Below, piece after piece: positions 1 to 3,841 of a DNA stretch of 5,970 bases (its first letter is position 1; each line of letters starts with the position of its first letter). The translations under genes were made by a program, and so were the position numbers. The notes beneath the pieces were generated by a model. That model had not been told where the DNA came from. It saw only the letters and a list, made by a program, of their open reading frames with translations, and ran no database searches. Source of the stretch: Actinomycetota bacterium (lineage in GTDB: Bacteria; Actinomycetota; Thermoleophilia; Gaiellales; Gaiellaceae); assembly GCA_013812465.1 (NCBI GenBank), contig JACCTK010000229.1:1-5970 (forward strand), read 5' to 3'.

Positions 1-255
1 GTCGTAGGCAGGTCGGCGCCGGTGGAGGAGGCGATCGACGCGCCACGTCTGCATGTCGAGGGAGGCACGTTGCATGTCGAGGGCGGTCGATCGGAGGAGG
101 CGATGGCGGGTCTCGAGGAGAGCTGGGACGTCGTGCGCTGGGCGGGTCGCAACCTCTACTTCGGCGGCGTGCAGGCCGTCGAGCTCGATCCCGCCGGAGC
201 TCTTTCCGCGGCCGGGGACCCACGACGAGGTGGCGTGGGAGTGGTCGCCGCATGA
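1..255 (+). CDS. Gamma-glutamyltransferase, C-terminal end (5' end outside window)
   Basis: These are the last 84 codons of a gene entering from the left edge, ending at TGA 253-255. The protein contains VEEAIDAPRLHVEGG and, further on, GRNLYFGGVQAVELD and AAGDPRRGGVGVV. These match the C-terminal part of the small catalytic subunit of gamma-glutamyltransferases, which move or hydrolyse the gamma-glutamyl group of glutathione and related peptides. Members normally run to about 500-600 residues, are made as a proenzyme and cleave themselves before a catalytic Thr. That Thr and any signal peptide lie upstream of the window, so activity and location cannot be judged. An in-frame 13-base direct repeat (50-62 and 71-83, 21 bases apart) encodes LHVEGG twice. 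The stop overlaps the next gene's ATG (ATGA, 252-255), suggesting cotranscription and translational coupling. The family call rests on remembered motifs over a short stretch. Confidence 0.8.
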   Translation, partial: VVGRSAPVEEAIDAPRLHVEGGTLHVEGGRSEEAMAGLEESWDVVRWAGRNLYFGGVQAVELDPAGALSAAGDPRRGGVGVVAA

Positions 256-755
256 TTCGGATTCGCCGCGCCGAGCCGAGTGACGCCGCCTCGCTCGTCG
301 CGCTGGCGCAGGCGGTCGGCGGTGAGGAGGGGCGCTGGATCCTCGCCACCGAGAGCTGGCGCTCGGTGTCGAACGAACGCCGATATCTGAAGACCGTCCA
401 CCGGCATCCGGACGCGGCCGTCATCGTCGCCGTCGACGGAGACGTCGTCGTCGGGCGGCTCTCCCTCTCCCGCGACCCCCACCCAGCCAGCCGCCACGTC
501 GCGGATCTCGGCCTCATGGTCGCCGCCAGCCGTCGGCGGCAGGGGATCGGCAGGCAGCTGCTGGAGGAGGCGATCACCTGGGCGCGGTCGGTGGAAGTGC
601 GTAAGCTCGAGCTGCACGTCTTCCCCTGGAACGAGCCCGCTTTGCGCTTATACGAGGCGTTCGGCTTCGAGCGCGAGGGCTACCGGAAGCAGCACTATGC
701 CCGCGGCGACGAGCTCGTCGACGCGATTTTGATGGCGTTCGTGATCGACGCGTAG
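252..755 (+). CDS. GNAT-family N-acetyltransferase (RimI-like)
   Basis: This complete 167-residue protein is a single GNAT domain of normal length. It opens with MIRIRRAEPSDAASL, the usual first strand and helix. Motif A follows: a strand at about residues 84-90 (ADLGLMV) and the acetyl-CoA pyrophosphate-binding loop R95-x-x-G98-x-G100 (RRQGIG). Motif B is NEPALRLYEAFGFEREGYR from N127, with Y134 in the position often used as general acid. The C-terminal GDELVDAILM is the common last strand. The enzyme should transfer acetyl from acetyl-CoA to an amine in the cytoplasm. Its substrate cannot be read from sequence and could be a protein N-terminus or a small molecule. The ATG overlaps the upstream stop. 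A GGGAG about 10 nt before it is a weak ribosome-binding site, so coupling to GGT translation is likely. The TAG stop (753-755) lies in the hairpin at 751-780. Confidence 0.92.
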   Translation: MIRIRRAEPSDAASLVALAQAVGGEEGRWILATESWRSVSNERRYLKTVHRHPDAAVIVAVDGDVVVGRLSLSRDPHPASRHVADLGLMVAASRRRQGIGRQLLEEAITWARSVEVRKLELHVFPWNEPALRLYEAFGFEREGYRKQHYARGDELVDAILMAFVIDA

Positions 756-780
756 GGGCGAGCCCCGCTTGCCGCCTACG
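751..780. terminator. Palindromic hairpin between convergent genes, likely bidirectional terminator
   Basis: The arms CGTAGG (751-756) and CCTACG (775-780) pair exactly. After a single unpaired G at 774, GGCGAGC (757-763) pairs with GCTTGCC (767-773), with one G-T pair and a 3-base CCC loop. Neither side has a T tract, so intrinsic termination is inferred from position between convergent frames. The outer arms supply TAG stops on both strands: 753-755 for the GNAT gene and complement 776-778 for the minus-strand small ORF. The left arm shares GTAGGGGCGAG with the hairpin at 2874-2899, so this may be a dispersed intergenic repeat rather than a dedicated terminator. Confidence 0.6.
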
Positions 781-895
781 AGCGTCCCGTTCGGTCCACG
801 ACGAAAATGCTCCAGAGAAGCCGGTACGCGAGCCGACTGCGCGCCCACGAGCTGCGCACGCCGAGGAATACCATGAAATCGAGAAGCCGCATCAT
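776..895 (-). CDS. Possible small protein, 39 residues, function unknown
   Basis: A 39-codon frame starts at tandem ATGs (895-893 and 892-890) and ends at TAG 778-776. It lies 26 nt downstream of the coiled-coil gene on the same strand. The peptide has two hydrophobic patches (LLDFMVFLGV and LAYRLLWSIFVV) separated and flanked by arginines, suggesting an amphipathic, basic, possibly membrane-associated peptide. About 31 of 39 codons end in G or C, as in the neighbouring genes. I see no Shine-Dalgarno sequence before the ATGs, and a 10-base palindrome CCCGGCCGGG (906-915) lies in the gap. I recognise no family. The frame extends further upstream without a stop, but there it overlaps the coiled-coil gene and looks like Arg-rich antisense-type noise, so only this tail is proposed. 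It could be spurious, since high-GC DNA is rich in open frames. Confidence 0.33.
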   Translation of the reverse strand: MMRLLDFMVFLGVRSSWARSRLAYRLLWSIFVVDRTGRS

Positions 896-921
896 CTCGT
901 TATGACCCGGCCGGGCGGTCG

Positions 922-2721
922 CTACACCTCGGCGCCGCGCAGCTGCACGACCTCGGCCTCGTCGGCCGTCTCGGGCTGAGACGAGCTTCCCGTATCGGAC
1001 TCGAGCTTCTGGAAGCGCGATTCGAGCTGCTCCGTCATCCGTTCGAGCTGCGCGAGCACCGCGTCGCGATTCTGCTCGGCCGCTTTCTCCGCACGCTCCG
1101 CGCGGAGCTCGAAGGCGCGCAGCTCCAGCCGCAAGCGGCCGTCTCCTGGGGCCGGCTCGACCGCGGGCCAGAGGTCGAGGCCCTGGTCCGAGTCGAGTTG
1201 CGGCAAGCCGAGCTCGTTCGGGGCGAAGCGCATGCGAAGACCGTCGATCAGCGTACGCAGCTCGGCGACCTCGTTCTCCGAGGCCTGTGCGATCTGGGCC
1301 GCGACGACTTGACGCTCGCGCATCACGGAATCGAGACGCGTGCTCAGCTCCGACAGCAGCTGCTCGGCCGCCGGGTCCTCGCGCGCCTGCTCGTCCCGCG
1401 CGACCTCGGCCACCTCCTCGAGCCGTGTCCGTAGCGTGTCGAGGTCGGAGGCCCAGGACACCGACACCCGTGCGATCTCGGCAGCGACAGCGGCGCCCTC
1501 CTGCTCGATGCGTCGCAGCCGTTCTACGAGCCGGCACTCGAGCTCTTCTGTCGAGTCCCGCGCGTCGAGCGCATCGACCGTCGCGGCCATCGTCTCGAGC
1601 TTCGACGCCAGCTCGGTCGCCGAGTCGCGGTGCTCTCGTTCGATCGCGGCGAGTCGCGTCGCGACCTCGGCCCGATCGCGTTCGGTCTCGTCCGCGAGGT
1701 CTGCGACTGCCGCTCGAAGCCCCTCGGCCTCCTCGGTGAGAGGCCCGTGGCGGCTGCTCTCCAGTGAGACAACCCGGGCGAGGAGGCTGTCACTCCCCCG
1801 CTCCGCGGTCTCCTGCCAAGCGGCGAGCTCTGCGGCCGAGCCCCGGAGACCGGACTTGACGGAGTCGAGCCGGGCCGCCAGATCGTCGACCTTGCCGTTC
1901 AGAGAAGATGCGTGCTCCGCGCCAGCGGCGCGTAACTCGGCCTCGACCTCGGCGAGGCTCTCCGCTGCGGTCTCGATCGTCGCCTCCAGGGCGTCGAGAC
2001 GTCCGCCGAGCGCCGATTCGCCGGTGGTCATTCGCAGCTCCGCCAGCGCCTGCTCGAAGTGCCTCGCACGCTCATCGAGCCTCTGGCGGACGGTGGCAAG
2101 CTCGCCTTCGCGACCGGCGAGCCCCGCGGCCGTCGCAGCCACGGTCTTCGCGAGGGTGTCGACGCGTTCGGCGAGGTAGTCGACCTTTCCGGCGAGACGA
2201 TCGGTCTGGTCGCCGGTCGGGTGCGAGGGGCGAACGGCAGAAAGAGATGCGATCGCCTGGTCGAGCCTTTCGACGTCAGCGGTGGAAGCCGCCCGACCCA
2301 AGTCACCGCCGAGGTCCCGGATGCGCGCGTTCCCCTGTTCGACCTCGCGGCGGAGCACGGCGAGCTCACCGTCTCGGCGGGCAAGCTCCGCCGACGTCGT
2401 CGACACTGCGGATGCGAGCGTGCCGAGGCGATCAGCGACGACGTCGATCCGGTTGGTCAGTCGGCTCTCGACCTTCGGTTCGTGCTTCGCGACCATTTCG
2501 ACCGCGCGTCGGAGCTCCTTCGCGGTCTTCTCGTCGCCGTTCGCGAGCTCGGTTGCGCGGACGCGGTCGGCGATCTCGTCGACCCAGGTCGCGAGTGCTG
2601 TCACGCGCTCATCGAGCCCGCCGCCTCCGTTCTCAGGAGCGCCCAGCACGAGTCCCCCGAGACGTGCGTCCGAGCCGAATCTCGCTGGAGCAGCGGTCCA
2701 TCCGCCGCGCGGACGCCACAC
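922..2721 (-). CDS. Long coiled-coil protein with internal repeats, function unknown
   Basis: The 599-residue protein is almost entirely heptad-like Ala/Leu/Glu/Arg sequence from about residue 36 to 498. Then comes a Pro/Gly/Asp linker (about 500-527), a second shorter coiled coil (about 528-575) and an acidic, Ser-rich tail. Three related segments start near R91 (RIDVVADRLGTLASAV), K179 (KVDYLAERVDTLAKTV) and K277 (KVDDLAARLDSVKSGL). Two are followed by xELAxRxGELAxxR, so the rod appears built from repeats of about 88-98 residues. I see no signal peptide, membrane segment or nucleotide-binding motif, so a cytoplasmic structural or scaffold role is an inference. The GTG start at 2721 has GAGGGG just upstream, slightly close. 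A later GTG at residue 25 with a GGGGGA 6 nt ahead is a fair alternative, because the first 35 residues look unconserved. No named family was recognised; similarity to SMC, myosin or tropomyosin proteins would only reflect composition. Confidence 0.85.
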   Translation of the reverse strand: MWRPRGGWTAAPARFGSDARLGGLVLGAPENGGGGLDERVTALATWVDEIADRVRATELANGDEKTAKELRRAVEMVAKHEPKVESRLTNRIDVVADRLGTLASAVSTTSAELARRDGELAVLRREVEQGNARIRDLGGDLGRAASTADVERLDQAIASLSAVRPSHPTGDQTDRLAGKVDYLAERVDTLAKTVAATAAGLAGREGELATVRQRLDERARHFEQALAELRMTTGESALGGRLDALEATIETAAESLAEVEAELRAAGAEHASSLNGKVDDLAARLDSVKSGLRGSAAELAAWQETAERGSDSLLARVVSLESSRHGPLTEEAEGLRAAVADLADETERDRAEVATRLAAIEREHRDSATELASKLETMAATVDALDARDSTEELECRLVERLRRIEQEGAAVAAEIARVSVSWASDLDTLRTRLEEVAEVARDEQAREDPAAEQLLSELSTRLDSVMRERQVVAAQIAQASENEVAELRTLIDGLRMRFAPNELGLPQLDSDQGLDLWPAVEPAPGDGRLRLELRAFELRAERAEKAAEQNRDAVLAQLERMTEQLESRFQKLESDTGSSSQPETADEAEVVQLRGAEV

Positions 2722-2806
2722 GTCCCCTCGACGCAGCGAGCGCGGAGACCACGAATCCGGCGCACATGCTCAAAGGTGCGTATCGGAGAAGGCGCGCCCT
2801 GGCTTG

Positions 2807-2824
2807 CTCACTCGATTCAGTGAG
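2807..2824. promoter_or_regulatory. Palindrome upstream of coiled-coil gene, possible operator
   Basis: CTCACT (2807-2812) and AGTGAG (2819-2824) form a perfect 6-bp inverted repeat around a 6-base spacer (CGATTC). It lies 85 nt upstream of the GTG start of the minus-strand coiled-coil gene. The 18-bp symmetry resembles a dimeric repressor site. It could equally form a short hairpin at the end of the phosphatase transcript, though no T tract follows. I found no convincing -10/-35 pair near it, so the role is unassigned. Confidence 0.3.
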
Positions 2825-2873
2825 TCGTTAGCGCGGCCGCTCGAAGGCTTGGACCGAAAACGTCCTCCGACGT

Positions 2874-2899
2874 GTAGGGGCGAGGCTCGCCTCGCCCTC
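2874..2899. repeat. Intergenic hairpin repeat, REP-like, left element
   Basis: GGGCGAGG (2878-2885) and CCTCGCCC (2890-2897) form a perfect 8-bp stem around a CTCG loop, preceded by GTAG. The 11 bases GTAGGGGCGAG match positions 752-762 exactly, so at least two copies of this motif occur in the window. With the opposed hairpin at 2917-2943 it makes a two-hairpin unit in the layout of REP/REPIN-type elements. It lies downstream of the phosphatase stop and may also stop that transcript. Confidence 0.6.
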
Positions 2900-2916
2900 G
2901 TTCGTCGGCGGAGCAT

Positions 2917-2943
2917 GGAGGTCGAGGCAAGCCTCGCGCCTCC
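2917..2943. repeat. Intergenic hairpin repeat, right element, inverted relative to the left one
   Basis: CGAGG (2923-2927) and CCTCG (2932-2936) form a 5-bp stem around CAAG. Outer arms GGAGG (2917-2921) and CCTCC (2939-2943) extend it across a small asymmetric internal loop. Read on the minus strand it contains GCGAGGCTTGCCTCG, close to the core of the plus-strand element at 2874-2899, so the two elements face each other across 17 bases. The nearest gene end is the phosphatase stop at 2977, 33 bases away. Confidence 0.55.
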
Positions 2944-2976
2944 GATGTCTCGAGTGCAGCGTTGCGAGAAAGCGCA

Positions 2977-3438
2977 CTAGCGACCGGCTTCCCAGCCGAG
3001 CACGAGGAGTCGCTGCTCCAGCGTCTGCGGACAGCCGAGGCCGCGCGCCTGCGCGATCTTGGCCAGGGCGGCCTTGGGGTCGAGGCCGCGCCGGACGAGC
3101 CAACATCCGACGACGACGCCGGTTCGGCCGCATCCCGCCCAGCAGTGCACGTACACGATCCCGCCCGCCTCCAGCTCGGCGTCGATCGCATCGAGCGTCT
3201 CGACCAGATCGTCTGGAGTGGGCACCGAGAAGTCGCGGATCGCCATCCGGACGTGCCGGGCAGGAGAGACGAGATGCGCGTACGGCTCGAGCTCGCCTTC
3301 CTGCGTCAGGTCGATGAAGAGCGTGACGCGCTCGTCGAGCAGCTGCGCGACCTCTGCGGGCGCGTCTTCAGGTCCCCAGGCGCAAGGGTGACGGCCTGCG
3401 ATGAGCCGGTCTTGCACGATGACGGTCGGTCGGCGCAC
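2977..3438 (-). CDS. Cysteine-based protein tyrosine / dual-specificity phosphatase
   Basis: The 153-residue protein has the full Cx5R signature: H98-C99-W-A-G-C-G-R105-T-G. C99 is the expected nucleophile that forms a phosphocysteine intermediate, and R105 binds phosphate. The likely general acid is D69 in IRDFSVPTP, the usual place before a Pro-containing loop in compact dual-specificity phosphatases. The N-terminal VIVQDRLIAGRHPC and DLTQEGELEPYAHL fit the bacterial family's first strand (usually PGRLLAGEYP) and DLTEEGEL segment. It is a single cytoplasmic domain with no signal peptide or membrane segment; its substrate is unknown. An unusual second cysteine, C103, lies inside the phosphate-binding loop. 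The frame stays open upstream to 3777, but homology begins near the GTG at 3438 and the rest opposes another gene. A GTG at residue 8 is an alternative start. No clear Shine-Dalgarno is visible, and REP-like hairpins follow the stop. Confidence 0.9.
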   Translation of the reverse strand: MRRPTVIVQDRLIAGRHPCAWGPEDAPAEVAQLLDERVTLFIDLTQEGELEPYAHLVSPARHVRMAIRDFSVPTPDDLVETLDAIDAELEAGGIVYVHCWAGCGRTGVVVGCWLVRRGLDPKAALAKIAQARGLGCPQTLEQRLLVLGWEAGR

Positions 3439-3457
3439 AGTGGTCGCACCAGTGTGC

Positions 3458-3475
3458 CGGGGGAGGGCTCCCCCG
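3458..3475. promoter_or_regulatory. G-rich hairpin in divergent intergenic region
   Basis: CGGGGGA (3458-3464) and TCCCCCG (3469-3475) form a perfect 7-bp stem with a GGGC loop. It lies within the 87-bp gap between the minus-strand phosphatase start (3438) and the plus-strand gene starting at 3526, 19 nt upstream of the phosphatase GTG. It could be a leader-RNA structure or a protein-binding site for the phosphatase gene. No flanking promoter hexamers are clear enough to decide. Confidence 0.35.
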
Positions 3476-3525
3476 TCCGAGGGGACCGTCTCATTCGGCC
3501 GGTCTCGGGTGCCGATAGCTCGGGC

Positions 3526-3774
3526 ATGGCCCGTCTCGGGATGCCGGCAGAAGCCCTGTGCGAGCGCGCGCTCGTCCTCTCGGCCGAGCTCGGAATCGAT
3601 CCCGAATCCTGGTACCTGCGGGTGCTCGAGGCGGATCGCGCGGAGCGCGTCGAGCCAGATCACGGAGCCCTGATCCGCGCGTATTGGGAGCTTCAGCGGG
3701 TGACCGGGCGCACGGATCTTCGCGAGGAGTGGCGCCGGTTGGCAGACGCTTTCTGGCGGGGAGACGCCGCGTAG
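3526..3774 (+). CDS. Small acidic helical protein, function unknown
   Basis: The 82-residue frame starts at ATG 3526 and ends at TAG 3772-3774. Third-codon G/C bias is strong and the amino-acid pattern is protein-like. Helical stretches AEALCERALVLSAEL, SWYLRVLEADRAE, ALIRAYWELQRVTG and LREEWRRLADAFW contain four tryptophans and alternate hydrophobic and charged residues, suggesting a compact helical cytoplasmic protein. No family was recognised. The frame is open further upstream to 2962, but that part lies antisense to the phosphatase and was discarded. ATG 3541 is an alternative start. No Shine-Dalgarno is present; a GATAGCT 5 nt before the ATG could be a -10 element of a leaderless transcript, as proposed more strongly for dnaE. 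It is divergent from the phosphatase and 67 nt upstream of dnaE, in the same direction. Choosing this strand over the antisense frame rests on amino-acid pattern and codon bias, not homology. Confidence 0.6.
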   Translation: MARLGMPAEALCERALVLSAELGIDPESWYLRVLEADRAERVEPDHGALIRAYWELQRVTGRTDLREEWRRLADAFWRGDAA

Positions 3775-3804
3775 CACGCTCCAATACGGTCGACAATCGC
3801 CGAA

Positions 3805-3841
3805 GGTTCACGTCCGACCGAGGGCAGTAAGCTGCCCTCCC
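3805..3841 (+). promoter_or_regulatory. Probable leaderless dnaE promoter with inverted repeat over the -10
   Basis: TAAGCT (3828-3833) fits the TAnnnT -10 pattern of high-GC actinobacterial promoters and lies 8 nt before the GTG at 3842, placing the transcript start at or next to the start codon. A possible -35 is GGTTCA (3805-3810, 17-nt spacer) or TTCACG (3807-3812, 15-nt spacer); both are poor matches to TTGACA. No Shine-Dalgarno precedes the GTG, as expected for a leaderless message. A perfect inverted repeat, AGGGCAG (3821-3827) and CTGCCCT (3832-3838) around TAAG, covers the -10, so a DNA-binding protein here would block RNA polymerase. Confidence 0.5.

Noticed and set aside
156..617. 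153-codon minus-strand frame across GGT and GNAT
   Set aside because: It is antisense to two well-supported genes, Pro/Arg/Asp-rich and without motifs.
896..1537. Upstream part of the open frame that ends as the 39-residue ORF
   Set aside because: It overlaps the coiled-coil gene on the same strand in another frame and is Arg/Gly/Ala-rich with no motif. Only the tail after the coiled-coil stop is worth keeping.
1340..2179. Ser/Arg-rich 279-codon frame opposite the coiled-coil gene, with other long plus-strand frames to 2831 and 2980
   Set aside because: Composition is low-complexity Ser/Ala/Arg, typical of a shadow of an Ala/Leu/Glu/Arg coiled-coil gene. No motifs or plausible starts were found.
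2640..2768. A 44-codon minus-strand frame (MCAGFVVSALAAS...) starting upstream of the coiled-coil gene, signal-peptide-like at first sight
   Set aside because: The hydrophobic stretch is short, the remainder is Arg/Ser-rich, it overlaps the coiled-coil start in another frame, and no ribosome-binding site precedes it.
2828..3133. Minus-strand frames across the REP-like hairpins
   Set aside because: They are Arg/Pro-rich, partly out of frame with the phosphatase, and the EASLAPT-like repeats in the translation come from the hairpin DNA.
2962..3525. Upstream extension of the small plus-strand gene
   Set aside because: It lies wholly antisense to the phosphatase and its intergenic gap. The protein-like pattern begins only at about 3526.
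3439..3777. N-terminal extension of the phosphatase frame by 113 codons
   Set aside because: The extension shows no phosphatase-family similarity and opposes a more protein-like plus-strand gene. The family's conserved start fits GTG 3438.
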